NCBI GenBank assembly: GCA_021800275.1
Contig: JAJYZB010000001.1
Location: forward strand, 310,001-374,000
DNA: 64,000 bases
Origin: a bacterium
GTDB taxonomy: Bacteria; Vulcanimicrobiota; JABDET01
Direction of reading: 5' to 3'
Part shown: piece after piece, positions 1 to 8,534 of the stretch
How the letters are laid out: each line of letters starts with the position of its first letter
How positions within the stretch are numbered: position 1 is the first letter of the stretch
Translations under genes and position numbers: made by a program
Notes under the pieces: generated by a model
The model's input: the letters and a program-made list of their open reading frames with translations, nothing else
Told to the model about the DNA's origin: nothing
Databases searched by the model: none

Positions 1-274
1 AACTGGCAAATTTTGCTTTCAATCGGGCGACGGTTGAGTCTTTTTCCTTCATTTCATAGAAAAAATGATAGACTCGAGGAAGAACCTTAATCAATTGTAA
101 ATATCCTTTCGTAGCCATTTTCCCAAAAATGGCGGTAGAATAGCGATAAACATCAATCACCTCGGATTCAACTTCAGGATAAATTTGACGAAGCGCCTCT
201 TGAATCGCAAATGCCGCTGACAAATGCCCTGTTCCAACGCTTGCTGACAAGAAAAGAACTCGCTTCTTCTTCAC
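1..274 (-). CDS. MGDG synthase-type glycosyltransferase, N-terminal part (truncated by window edge)
   Basis: Only the first 91 codons are in the window; the gene runs off the left edge. It begins with GTG at 274, which overlaps the TGA of the polyprenyl synthase gene (GTGA). The translation starts VKKKRVLFLSASVGTGHLSA and continues with AAFAIQEALRQIYPE. The S-x-G-x-GH-x-x-AA pattern is the N-terminal signature of the MGDG synthase / processive diacylglycerol glucosyltransferase family (GT28-like). Such enzymes transfer a sugar to diacylglycerol or a related membrane acceptor at the inner membrane. Its position at the end of an isoprenoid operon raises the possibility of an isoprenoid-linked acceptor, but that is inference. 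The C-terminal sugar-nucleotide domain cannot be checked here. Confidence 0.75.
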   Translation of the reverse strand, partial: MKKKRVLFLSASVGTGHLSAAFAIQEALRQIYPEVESEVIDVYRYSTAIFGKMATKGYLQLIKVLPRVYHFFYEMKEKDSTVARLKAKFAS

Positions 275-1335
275 GATTTAGGCACAGGCTGCCTCAGTGT
301 TCCAATCGCCTCAAAGGCATGCTTAGAAAAATTTAAAAGAGAATCCAGGGCTTTTTGCTGGTGATTAACAGACTGCTGCAGCAGGTCAAACGCTTCTCTC
401 AAATAATAATCTGCGTTTTCCACTACTTGTTCGCGGACTCCGGCATCATCAAAAATCTTCACTATCTTTTGAATGATCTCTTTTGATGGAGCAGTATTTG
501 ATGCATAATAGTCCTTTACAAAGTTAAGATTCTCTCCCGACAAAAAACTCATAGCTTTCAACACTGGAAATGTTTTTTTTCTTCTCCACAAGTCTTGGCC
601 AGGTTCTTTCCCCGAGTCTTTTGTTTCTCCCCAAATTCCAACCAGATCATCTCGAATCTGCATCGCTGTACCTAGTTTTCTCCCGAACTGCTTGAACTTT
701 TGAGCCAGATGAGCATCATCCTGTGATAGAAAAGCACCGCCAAATGTGCATACACCGATCAAAGCACCCGTTTTTTTTCCAATCATAACCAGATATTCTT
801 CGGGTGAAACCTTTTCTCTTGTTTCAAAATCCAGATCAAGAGACTGACCTTCTGCTAGTTCAAGAGTCATTTCATTAAAAGCCTCAAGCAGTGAAAAAAT
901 TTTATCATCTGAAAACTTCTTTTCCCTTAATTTTAAAATAAAAATCTGAGACAAATAACCCAGCACAAGTCCTGTATTGACGCCCTGCCCTATCCCCCAT
1001 AGGTTCCATACTGTAGGCCTGTCTCTTCTAAATTTATCTCCATCCTGAATATCATCAAAAACCAGAGTATGATTATGATACAGTTCACAGGCTGCAGCAA
1101 AAGGCAGAATTCTCGAAAAGTCTTCCTGGAAAACCTGATAAGTTAAAAGAACCAACAAGGGGCGCAGCATCTTCCCTTGAGGAGCTCTGCAGTCATTTAG
1201 ATGCTCATCTCTCCATCCCAGATGATACTCTGCAAAAAAATAAGGGAGCATAGGCGCCCTGAAGGAAGTAAACCAATCTCTAAGCTCTTGATCGACCTTT
1301 AACCCATACGCTTCTATCAATTCACGCGGATTCAT
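271..1335 (-). CDS. Polyprenyl diphosphate synthase (trans-isoprenyl diphosphate synthase family)
   Basis: A 354-aa protein that should condense isopentenyl diphosphate with an allylic diphosphate to make a C15-C20 or longer prenyl diphosphate in the cytoplasm. The first aspartate-rich motif DDIQD lies at about residues 94-98, followed by RRDRPTVW. The second is DDLVG (about 229-233) in QIRDDLVGIWG, i.e. a DDxxG form rather than DDxxD, as also found in some geranylgeranyl-type synthases. Length is normal for the family. Its ATG lies 14 bp inside the end of dxr, and its stop overlaps the next gene, so it is co-transcribed with dxr. Chain length of the product cannot be told from sequence. Confidence 0.88.
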   Translation of the reverse strand: MNPRELIEAYGLKVDQELRDWFTSFRAPMLPYFFAEYHLGWRDEHLNDCRAPQGKMLRPLLVLLTYQVFQEDFSRILPFAAACELYHNHTLVFDDIQDGDKFRRDRPTVWNLWGIGQGVNTGLVLGYLSQIFILKLREKKFSDDKIFSLLEAFNEMTLELAEGQSLDLDFETREKVSPEEYLVMIGKKTGALIGVCTFGGAFLSQDDAHLAQKFKQFGRKLGTAMQIRDDLVGIWGETKDSGKEPGQDLWRRKKTFPVLKAMSFLSGENLNFVKDYYASNTAPSKEIIQKIVKIFDDAGVREQVVENADYYLREAFDLLQQSVNHQQKALDSLLNFSKHAFEAIGTLRQPVPKS

Positions 1336-2485
1336 GAACCATTTCCGATTTTACGTAAAACCTTGCCCATGAGTCGGCTTCTAGAACCTGCTTTAAATCT
1401 GGATACATCTGTACATGATGTCTCTCAAGAGCAGACTTGACTAACTTTGGAATTTCATAAAAAGAAATTTTATCCTCTAAAAAAAATCGAACAGCCTCCT
1501 CATTCGCCGCATTGAGGACAGCAGGAAAAGTCCCCTGGATTTCAGCCGCCTCATAAGCATATTTTAAACAAGGAAAAACTTGCATATTCGGTTCCTCAAA
1601 AGTTAAAGTGCCCACATTTTTTATATCTAACCCAGGAGAAGGGGAATCCCACCTTTCAGGATAACTCAAAGCAAATTGGATAGGAGTTCTCATGTCTGGC
1701 ACTCCCAATTGTGCTATCACAGAACCATCGCAAAACTCCACCATAGAATGAACAACTCCCTGTGGATGGACCACAACCTTAATCTGCTCTGATGAAACTC
1801 CAAAAAGCCATTTTGCCTCGATCACTTCTAGCCCTTTATTCATCATAGAAGCAGAGTCAACTGTGATTTTGCTTCCCATTTTCCAAATCGGGTGATTCAA
1901 TACCTGTTCACGGGTCACAGTTCTCAATTTCTCCTCAGTAAATCCTCTAAAGGGTCCCCCAGAAGCCGTCAACAGAATTTGTCTAATATTCTTTTTATTT
2001 TCTCCATTCAAACATTGGAAGACAGCGCTGTGCTCGCTGTCAATCGGAATCAAAGTTCCCCCCTGTTTTTTTAAAGCTTCATCCACCAAATGTCCGCCTG
2101 CGACCAGAGTTTCTTTATTGGCCAAAGCTACAATCTTCCCGTGATGGATAGCTTGCAGTGTTGGAACCAGTCCAAGACTTCCAACAACAGCAACCACCAG
2201 GTGGGTCATGGAAGGAAGAACAGCTGCTTCTTCCAAAGCCCTCTTCCCATAAGAAATATCTCCTTTAAATTCTTTTAATCTACTTTCCAACCACAGGCAT
2301 GACTCCTCATCCGGCACAGCTACAAATTCAGGGCTATACTGATTCACTTGCTCTAAAAGCAGCTGTAAATTTCCTCTGCCAGCAGCCAGGCCTACAACTT
2401 TTAACTGGTCAAGATTTCGGCTTACAACGTCAAGTGTCTGACATCCAATCGAGCCTGTAGAGCCAAGAACAGAAATCTTTTTCAC
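1322..2485 (-). CDS. dxr: 1-deoxy-D-xylulose 5-phosphate reductoisomerase
   Basis: This 387-aa enzyme converts DXP to 2-C-methyl-D-erythritol 4-phosphate with NADPH, the committed step of the MEP isoprenoid pathway. The NADPH-binding motif GSTGSIG is at residues 8-14. The metal-binding region PIDSEH is near 147-152. The catalytic loop shows ASGGPFRGF and NHPIWKMGSKITVDSASMMN, followed by KGLEVIEA. The start is GTG at 2485, overlapping the TGA of the upstream receiver gene (GTGA). Full length for the family, with no sign of damage. Downstream is a polyprenyl synthase, so the operon supplies and uses MEP-derived isoprenoids. Confidence 0.97.
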   Translation of the reverse strand: MKKISVLGSTGSIGCQTLDVVSRNLDQLKVVGLAAGRGNLQLLLEQVNQYSPEFVAVPDEESCLWLESRLKEFKGDISYGKRALEEAAVLPSMTHLVVAVVGSLGLVPTLQAIHHGKIVALANKETLVAGGHLVDEALKKQGGTLIPIDSEHSAVFQCLNGENKKNIRQILLTASGGPFRGFTEEKLRTVTREQVLNHPIWKMGSKITVDSASMMNKGLEVIEAKWLFGVSSEQIKVVVHPQGVVHSMVEFCDGSVIAQLGVPDMRTPIQFALSYPERWDSPSPGLDIKNVGTLTFEEPNMQVFPCLKYAYEAAEIQGTFPAVLNAANEEAVRFFLEDKISFYEIPKLVKSALERHHVQMYPDLKQVLEADSWARFYVKSEMVHESA

Positions 2486-2880
2486 GCCAACTTCTCGCTG
2501 GTAAAAACCTGCCGAATTCGATTCACTAATAGACTTGGATCAAAAGGTTTTGTGATGTACTCCTCTACTCCCAAAAGATACGCATATTTAATATCGCTGA
2601 ACTCATCCTTAACAGTCAGCATAATCACTGGCACGTCTTTAGCTTCAGGGATTTTCCGCAGTTCCTTGAAGAACTCAATTCCATCCATAACTGGCATCAT
2701 AATGTCGCTAATAATCAAATCAGGGATTTCTTTCGATAAAACTTCAAGACCTTCTTTTCCATGAGAAGCTTCTAAAACTTTAAATCCTTCAGATTCTAGA
2801 TAGGCTTTCACAAAAGCGCGAATGCCTTCTTCGTCTTCAACAATTAAAATTTTTTTTAACTTATCCATAATAACCCCCAT
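2482..2880 (-). CDS. Single-domain response regulator (CheY-like)
   Basis: A stand-alone receiver domain of 128-132 aa. The acidic pair is in ILIVEDEEG, the phospho-acceptor Asp in LIISDIMMPVMDG, the conserved Thr in VIMLTVKD and the Lys in YITKPFDP. No output domain is attached, so it must act by protein-protein contact. The start may be ATG 2880 or the internal ATG 2868 (MDKLKKILIVED), which has a GGGGG stretch just upstream. It is the first gene of a minus-strand operon whose other members are isoprenoid and lipid enzymes; the stop overlaps the GTG of dxr. No cognate kinase is adjacent on this strand. Confidence 0.93.
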   Translation of the reverse strand: MGVIMDKLKKILIVEDEEGIRAFVKAYLESEGFKVLEASHGKEGLEVLSKEIPDLIISDIMMPVMDGIEFFKELRKIPEAKDVPVIMLTVKDEFSDIKYAYLLGVEEYITKPFDPSLLVNRIRQVFTSEKLA

Positions 2881-3033
2881 AAAACGACGTGATCAATACA
2901 TTCATTTTCTAAAAGAACTGCAGGATTCCTCTTTGGCGGTATGGCTGCGAGCTCATCCCCCCAGCTTCCAAAAGGTGTCGAGAAATTAAAAATATATCAC
3001 ACAGCAAAAAGAGGTGTTCTATTGAAACCTGAC

Positions 3034-3063
3034 TTGAAACACAACTACTGTATATGCTATAAT
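3034..3063 (+). promoter_or_regulatory. Sigma-70-type promoter for the TPR-GGDEF gene
   Basis: TTGAAA at 3034-3039 and TATAAT at 3058-3063 with an 18-bp spacer; TGC directly before the -10 gives an extended -10. The expected start point (about 3070) is only a few bases before the GTG at 3073. Confidence 0.6.
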
Positions 3064-3072
3064 AAGTATATT

Positions 3073-5478
3073 GTGAAAATATTGAAACTTCTCCTGACAG
3101 CGAACATCCTTGTTTTTCTCTCCACAGCAGCCTTTTCCCAGTCTTACAGACAAATTCACTCCTCCCCATCTATTCAGACGCAAATAATCGATGCTCAAGA
3201 AGTACTTCAACAAGGACATTTCAGGGAAGCAGCAGCCATTTTCCAAAATATTACTGCTTCCAATCCAGGAAACACTACCTCTTATTTTTATCTCGCAGAC
3301 ATCTATTATTATCACCTTAATGAACCCCAGAGAGCCGAGGACCAATATCGTTCCATTCTAAGAGTTCAACCCTACAATCCCATAGCTTATTATGATCTAG
3401 GAGTAATCAATAGAAAATTAGGAAGAACCTCCAGGGCTCTTTACGATTTCCAGAAAGCTTATGAATATAGTCCCAGCTATAATAATCCCTTATTCAAAAA
3501 TTCTCTTGCTAACATTCTAGAGATTTGCAAAGAACAAAAATCATATATTTCTGCCATCCAAAATTTTAAAAAATTACTAAATAAAAATAAAGACAATGCT
3601 CGAATCCTGGCGGCGCTGTCCAAACTTTATCTCTTAAATCATCAGCCGAATCATGCATGGAAAGCGATCCAAATAGCACTGAGGTTAAAACCTAGCAATC
3701 TTTCAATTTTATTAATCCATGCAAAAATCGCAGCGACTGTAGGAGATTATTCTCAAGCGATTAAGGATGCTAATCAGGTTATCAAATCACGACCTGACAG
3801 TATTCAGGCAAAACAGATACTCCTTACTGCGAAAAACTCGCTTCAATCCAAAAAGATACACTGGTTAATTGGGGTTTTTATCATCATTTTAATCCTTTTT
3901 ATTTCAGCCACTATATACTTCTTTAAAATAACAGGAAAAAGTGAAATGATTCAAAGCCGTTTTATTGAAGAATGGACCCAGAATCTCGAAACTCTAAGTG
4001 ACACTCAAGAGATTGTTGAATTCGTTTCCGAATACTTTCTCGAATTCCTCAAAATGCCAAAAGGGATATTTTTCCTAACAAATAGGGAAGGAAGTCAACT
4101 AAAATGCACTTATACGAACCTAAAAATTGTCACCGAAAACAAAATTGACATGGATCCTGAAAGCGCTCAGAAATGGATTCGACTTTATCATGGCAGTGTC
4201 ATGACTGCTCCCCAGGCTTATAAAAGTGCATTTTTCCTGGCTGCATTCCCTAATATCAAAGATGTTTTAGAAAAAAATGAAATGAGACTCATTCTCACAT
4301 TTTATGAGCAAAATAAAATTTTAGCAATTCTTCTTTTAGGCGGGATTCATCGAATCGGGTTTAAAGATTACATAAAAGAAATCAAAAAAAAGAAGGAAAC
4401 TGCGCACCAGTTAATTCAGAACGCCTCAAGAAATCTAGAAAAATCGATGCTTTACAAATTATCAGTTCTGGATGAGCAAACACAAGTTTACAACAAACGC
4501 GCCTTTAAAGAAATCTTAAATGAAGAATTGAAAAAAGTTGAAATTTATCACAATCCATGCAGTCTCCTCATGATTGATATAGACCATTTCAAAAAATTAA
4601 ACGATACTTATGGACACTTGGAAGGGGACATCGTTTTAAAGGAGCTTGCCCAAATTCTAAAGCAAAATGTCAGAGATGGAATTGACTCTGTCGCCAGATA
4701 CGGAGGGGAAGAATTTGCTATCATTCTCCCAACCTCCTCAACAGAAAAAGCGGAAGAAATGGCAGAAAGAATCAGAAAATCTGTTTACAACCATGAATTT
4801 CAAGGTATTCCGCCAGCCGCCCACATTTCTATCAGCATTGGGGTTGCAACTTATCCTGAACATTCCAAAAGCGATTGGCAGCTGATTAAACTTTCGGATG
4901 AAGCGCTTTATCTTTCGAAAAAAAATGGGAGGAATCGAGTAACACGAGCGCACAATGGGGAGGACAAACAAAATGCTCCTCGACTCTCTGATGCCGCAAG
5001 AGCAAAAGATATGGCTCAAATTCCTCCGTTCACCAGCTTTAAGTTTCGCTTTGAAGAAGAGCTAAAACAAGCAGGCCTGCGGAAATATAAAATTTCCCTG
5101 GGCCTGCTTCAACTTCAAAAACTCCCTTCCCCTGACCACTCATCACAAATTGTTCCTCAGCTCGCCTCACTATCCCAATCCTTTATGCGCGTTATTGATT
5201 TTTTCTCTTCCGACAAAAATGACCGTCTTCTCATCATGTTCAACGAAAAAGGAGGAAAAGACGCTGCATCTATCCTGGAAAAAATTTGTGATCGTTTTTC
5301 TAAAACAGATTTCAATGAGAACAACACCCCTCTAGATATCCGGGCAGGAGTATCCGTCTATCCTGAAGATGGAAATAATCTTGAAACCTTGATTAAAAAA
5401 GCTGAATCTGCCTTACTTCTTGCTGTTAAAAAAGGAACTCTGGTTGAATTATCTCAAGAGTCTTCCAAGACGGCTTAA
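3073..5478 (+). CDS. Membrane-anchored TPR sensor diguanylate cyclase with a second, degenerate GGDEF domain
   Basis: I place the start at GTG 3073, where the protein (801 aa) opens with a signal-like segment (VKILKLLLTANILVFLSTA). An open frame continues upstream to an ATG at 2941 but lacks such features. After the signal comes a TPR array (roughly residues 25-250), a transmembrane helix near 262-284 (HWLIGVFIIILILFISATIY), a GAF-like region, then a GGDEF domain. The active motif is RYGGEEF (GGEEF at 544-548), with MIDIDHFKKLNDTYGH upstream; it should make c-di-GMP. The autoinhibitory I-site is not canonical: DGID precedes SVARYGGEEF where RxxD is expected. The last ~150 residues repeat the GGDEF fold end (AGVSVYPEDG versus IGVATYPEHS) but lack the signature. 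Confidence 0.88.
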   Translation: MKILKLLLTANILVFLSTAAFSQSYRQIHSSPSIQTQIIDAQEVLQQGHFREAAAIFQNITASNPGNTTSYFYLADIYYYHLNEPQRAEDQYRSILRVQPYNPIAYYDLGVINRKLGRTSRALYDFQKAYEYSPSYNNPLFKNSLANILEICKEQKSYISAIQNFKKLLNKNKDNARILAALSKLYLLNHQPNHAWKAIQIALRLKPSNLSILLIHAKIAATVGDYSQAIKDANQVIKSRPDSIQAKQILLTAKNSLQSKKIHWLIGVFIIILILFISATIYFFKITGKSEMIQSRFIEEWTQNLETLSDTQEIVEFVSEYFLEFLKMPKGIFFLTNREGSQLKCTYTNLKIVTENKIDMDPESAQKWIRLYHGSVMTAPQAYKSAFFLAAFPNIKDVLEKNEMRLILTFYEQNKILAILLLGGIHRIGFKDYIKEIKKKKETAHQLIQNASRNLEKSMLYKLSVLDEQTQVYNKRAFKEILNEELKKVEIYHNPCSLLMIDIDHFKKLNDTYGHLEGDIVLKELAQILKQNVRDGIDSVARYGGEEFAIILPTSSTEKAEEMAERIRKSVYNHEFQGIPPAAHISISIGVATYPEHSKSDWQLIKLSDEALYLSKKNGRNRVTRAHNGEDKQNAPRLSDAARAKDMAQIPPFTSFKFRFEEELKQAGLRKYKISLGLLQLQKLPSPDHSSQIVPQLASLSQSFMRVIDFFSSDKNDRLLIMFNEKGGKDAASILEKICDRFSKTDFNENNTPLDIRAGVSVYPEDGNNLETLIKKAESALLLAVKKGTLVELSQESSKTA

Positions 5479-5501
5479 ACATCCCGCTAAGCCTTTGTAT
5501 T
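5472..5501 (+). terminator. Weak terminator-like hairpin
   Basis: GGCTTA at 5472-5477 pairs with TAAGCC at 5488-5493 and is followed by TTTGTATT. It lies at the end of the TPR-GGDEF gene, just before the convergent RsbW-like gene. The stem is short, so this is tentative. Confidence 0.3.
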
Positions 5502-5918
5502 AAGCCATTTCATGAGAATTATTCTGGTTCCAGAGGGAAATAAATTTTCAAACTCTATACCATCGGTTAAAGCTGCAATAATCTGCAGTCCTCTCCCTCT
5601 TTCCCCTGCCTGAGGAAAACATCCTGAAAAACCAAATCCATGAAAATCAACTCCCTTCCCGTAATCCTCAATTTCAATGAGAAGCTTACGATGGGACGTT
5701 CTCAAACGAAGGACAACAGTCTGTTTATCATCCAAATCCAATCCATGTTCAACTGCATTATTAAACGCTTCACAAACAGCCAGCTGCAGATTACTCACTT
5801 GAGACTCAGACAAACCTGTCTTCGTGGAAAAATGTTCTACGAGAGAACGAACAATCGCACCATTCTCCAGGGCAGCTGGTATCTGATAGAACTCATCCGA
5901 AAAAAAACTCTGATTCAT
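5487..5918 (-). CDS. RsbW-like serine kinase / anti-sigma regulatory ATPase
   Basis: A 143-aa GHKL ATPase of the RsbW/SpoIIAB type (HATPase_c_2). Typical members phosphorylate an anti-sigma antagonist on serine and bind a sigma factor or other partner. The N-box is EAFNNAVEHG, the G1 region IEDYGKGVDF, and the G2 region GERGRGLQIIAALTDG. No STAS antagonist or sigma factor lies next to it, so the target is unknown. A second RsbW-like ATPase domain is fused to a receiver 1 kb away (6933-7961), which suggests a shared phospho-switch pathway. The gene is convergent with the TPR-GGDEF gene. Confidence 0.85.
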   Translation of the reverse strand: MNQSFFSDEFYQIPAALENGAIVRSLVEHFSTKTGLSESQVSNLQLAVCEAFNNAVEHGLDLDDKQTVVLRLRTSHRKLLIEIEDYGKGVDFHGFGFSGCFPQAGERGRGLQIIAALTDGIEFENLFPSGTRIILMKWLNTKA

Positions 5919-6236
5919 GCTGAAGGAATTCCTTTTTTACCTATTTAAACCTTCCAAACGGACAGCAGTCAGGCAAAAAAAATACGTTTGCCGAGATGAT
6001 AATAATCAACAGACTGCAGCAGTCCTTGTCATCTATGGACTTTACTCTCTGGATGCAGCAAAATTCTACGGAATCAAATCAGCTCTCAAAAAACCACAGA
6101 AGAAGGATACAAAATGTAAAAACCTAATTTAATAAAGAGAGTGAAATCGGCTTTTTGGACGAAAAACTTATACAGTCAGATCAACGAAAGTTCATGAAAG
6201 TGAAAACATAGAAATAACCTTAACGAAAGGATCAAC
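5919..6236. other. Intergenic stretch without a convincing gene
   Basis: About 320 bp between the divergent RsbW-like and CBS-BON genes. A 71-codon open frame on the plus strand (5917-6132) is low complexity, lysine rich and unlike any family I recognise; I regard it as chance. No clear promoter could be fixed. Confidence 0.4.
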
Positions 6237-6923
6237 ATGAAAATTGTAAAAGAAATCATGACAAAAGACGTTATCACGGTTTCCCCACATACGTCAGTAA
6301 GAGAAGTAGTCTCTCTCCTCCTACAACACCATTTTTCGGGAATTCCTGTTGTAAGTGAAAACAATGAACTGGTGGGAATTGTTACTGAAGCCGATCTTTT
6401 ATATCGAATTAAACTTCCAGCCATAAAAATTCTTTTAGAAAAAGAAGAAGTTTACTGTGATCCAAAACCAATTATTCATAAATACCGAAAAATTGGAGGA
6501 CAGACCGCCCAGGACGTGATGAGCAGCAATCCAGTCGTTATCTCTGAAGAAGAGAATATCGAATCTGCTGTTGACCAAATGATTCATCACAAAGTGAATC
6601 CAATTCCAGTGATCAGGAGCAAGAAATTGGTCGGAATTATCAGCAGAAGCGATATCATGCAGTTTATTCTCAAGCAAGAGAGGGAATTCGAAAAACACAA
6701 GATGACAGACGAAGAAATTTCTGAACTAGTGAGCCAGGTATTAAAAAAAGGAATCTGCCTTCCTATCGCAAATTTGAAAGTTTCCAGCCAAAATGGAATT
6801 ATTTCTTTAAACGGAGAAATTGACTCAAAAGAAAATCTGGAGCTGCTTACAGAAGTCGTAAAGAGCATCAGAGGGGTAAAAAAAGTAGAAAATGATCTGC
6901 TAATAAATAGTCTGGTAGAATAA
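6237..6923 (+). CDS. CBS-CBS-BON domain protein
   Basis: A 228-aa cytoplasmic protein. Two CBS domains occupy about residues 7-60 (IMTKDVITVSPHTSVREVV, then GIVTEADLLYRI) and 90-145 (VMSSNPVVISEEENI, then GIISRSDIM). A BON domain follows at about 155-226 (ANLKVSSQNGIISLNG, then VEND). CBS pairs usually bind adenosine nucleotides and signal energy state; BON domains bind phospholipids or other ligands. The combination is known but its function is not established. It is followed after 9 bp by the receiver-RsbW gene, so the two are probably an operon. The start follows an AAAGGA ribosome-binding site. Confidence 0.88.
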   Translation: MKIVKEIMTKDVITVSPHTSVREVVSLLLQHHFSGIPVVSENNELVGIVTEADLLYRIKLPAIKILLEKEEVYCDPKPIIHKYRKIGGQTAQDVMSSNPVVISEEENIESAVDQMIHHKVNPIPVIRSKKLVGIISRSDIMQFILKQEREFEKHKMTDEEISELVSQVLKKGICLPIANLKVSSQNGIISLNGEIDSKENLELLTEVVKSIRGVKKVENDLLINSLVE

Positions 6924-6932
6924 TTTGCGGCA

Positions 6933-7961
6933 ATGACTGCAGAAAAAAAGAAGATTCTAATTATTGATGACAGCGAATACAACGTAGAATTTATCAGCTT
7001 ACAGCTCAAAGCTGAAGGATATGAAGTTGACTCAGGTTATGATGGAGAAACCTGCATTCAAAAAGTCCAAAAAAACACTCCTGATTTAATTCTTTTAGAT
7101 GTCATGATGCCTTACATTAATGGGTACGAAGTCTGTCGTATTCTAAAAGAATCGGAACAGCACAAATTTATACCCATCATTCTTATGACAGCATTAAGCT
7201 CTCCTGATGATAAAGTAAAAGGATTTGAAGCAGGAGCAGATGATTTTCTGATCAAACCATTAAACCCAGTAGAAATGTTAGCGCGAATCAGAAATCTCCT
7301 TCGATCCCGCGAAATGATCGAAAGACAGAGGAGAAGAGAACAATATGAATCTGATTTGATCAGGGAACTCGATCTGCGAGAAGTCCGTCTGGAAGAAGAA
7401 GAAAAAAGGAAACTATTTTATAAAGAAGCTATTTTAGCTGTCACTAATGGGAAGCTTGAACTTTTAGAAAGAGGGGAATTGGAAGTTATTCGCAAGAAAA
7501 GTCAGGAACTGGCAGCCTCTCAAATTTTAATACCAGTAGATGTAAAGCAGGCGAGACACCTAGTTGGAAAAGTGGCAAAAAAGCAGAAACTCATAGAAGA
7601 GAAAGTCCAAGATCTAATCCTCTGTGTTTCTGAAGCGGCTACAAATGTCCTTAAACACGGAGGGCAGGGATCTATGACAATCACTGCCGAAGAAAACTTA
7701 ATTCGAATCTGGATTGAAGATCAAGGACCAGGCATTGATTTTTCCAACCTTCCTAAAGCGGCTCTTATGAAAGGATATTCGACAAAGCCCTCTCTAGGAT
7801 ATGGATTTAAAATTATGCTCGAGCTGCTGGATTTATTACGGCTGTGTACAGACAAAAATGGCACGACCCTGCTGCTTGAAATGATTTCTAATCCTTTAAA
7901 ATCCAAAGACCCAAAAGATATCTTTGACCAATTTATGTCCAATTGGCAGGGAGAACTGTAA
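6933..7961 (+). CDS. Response regulator with C-terminal RsbW-like ATPase domain
   Basis: A 342-aa two-part signalling protein. The receiver spans about residues 7-125: acidic pair IIDDSEYN, phospho-acceptor in LILLDVMMPYING, Thr in LMTALSS and Lys in FLIKPLNP. A charged, probably coiled-coil linker runs from about 125 to 185. An RsbW-type HATPase follows at about 190-325, with N-box SEAATNVLKHG and G1 motif EDQGPGID. Phosphorylation of the receiver would be expected to tune the serine-kinase or partner-binding activity. It is co-directional with the CBS-BON gene. It resembles the response-regulated anti-sigma switches of other bacteria, but no STAS partner is in the window. Confidence 0.85.
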   Translation: MTAEKKKILIIDDSEYNVEFISLQLKAEGYEVDSGYDGETCIQKVQKNTPDLILLDVMMPYINGYEVCRILKESEQHKFIPIILMTALSSPDDKVKGFEAGADDFLIKPLNPVEMLARIRNLLRSREMIERQRRREQYESDLIRELDLREVRLEEEEKRKLFYKEAILAVTNGKLELLERGELEVIRKKSQELAASQILIPVDVKQARHLVGKVAKKQKLIEEKVQDLILCVSEAATNVLKHGGQGSMTITAEENLIRIWIEDQGPGIDFSNLPKAALMKGYSTKPSLGYGFKIMLELLDLLRLCTDKNGTTLLLEMISNPLKSKDPKDIFDQFMSNWQGEL

Positions 7962-8010
7962 AAACAGGAGAAATCCTTCAACATAAAAGACGTAATAACC
8001 GAGGTGAATC

Positions 8011-8514
8011 ATGCGAATTTCTCCGTCTGAAGAGTATGGACTGCGTTGCATATTAAAACTGGCAGCATCATATCCCCATGAACTGGCAAGTGTTGATGCA
8101 GTTTCCCGTGAAGAAGGGCTCTCAGCTGCTTATACGGAAAAACTCCTCCTTCAATTAAAAAAAGCAGGACTGGTTGAAAGCTCCAGAGGAGCATCTGGGG
8201 GATATAGGCTGAGCAGAGATCCTTCTGAGATCACTCTGTCATCTATATTAAAAGCTTTTGACGGTTTAATTTCAACGGACCTCTGCGACAGATTTACTGG
8301 GGATCACGAAGAATGTGTCCATTTAAGAGAGTGCAGTATTCGTCCCATTTTTGTCGTTCTAGCGCACCATCTTTACAACATTCTGAATCAAATTACACTT
8401 TTTGACTTAATGAAAGAAGGAGAAAAAAGGGTTCGTCAAGAAGTTTATCACAAATTCCCAGTGAAGCGGGAATGTGAGGTTTGTAAAGATGTGATTGCAG
8501 AGTTTAAAGTTTGA
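8011..8514 (+). CDS. Rrf2-family transcriptional regulator (IscR/SufR-like)
   Basis: A 167-aa winged-helix regulator. The N-terminal half matches Rrf2 proteins: EYGLRCILKLA, then AAYTEKLLLQLKKAGLVES and RGASGGYRLSR. Cysteines that could hold a cluster lie after the dimer helix: LC-x9-C-x5-C (C in DLCDRF, EECVHL, RECSIR), a spacing unlike the C-x5-C-x5-C of E. coli IscR. A further C-x2-C pair (ECEVCK) sits near the C-terminus. It stands directly upstream of sufC, so it is the obvious candidate regulator of the SUF operon, probably sensing Fe-S status. The ribosome-binding site is GAGGTG 8 bp before ATG. Confidence 0.9.
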   Translation: MRISPSEEYGLRCILKLAASYPHELASVDAVSREEGLSAAYTEKLLLQLKKAGLVESSRGASGGYRLSRDPSEITLSSILKAFDGLISTDLCDRFTGDHEECVHLRECSIRPIFVVLAHHLYNILNQITLFDLMKEGEKRVRQEVYHKFPVKRECEVCKDVIAEFKV

Positions 8515-8534
8515 TTTTTTTTTGAAGTTAATCA

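Noticed and set aside
5917-6132. 71-codon plus-strand open frame upstream of the CBS-BON gene
   Set aside because: Lysine-rich low-complexity sequence, no ribosome-binding site, no family resemblance; it overlaps the start region of the RsbW-like gene.
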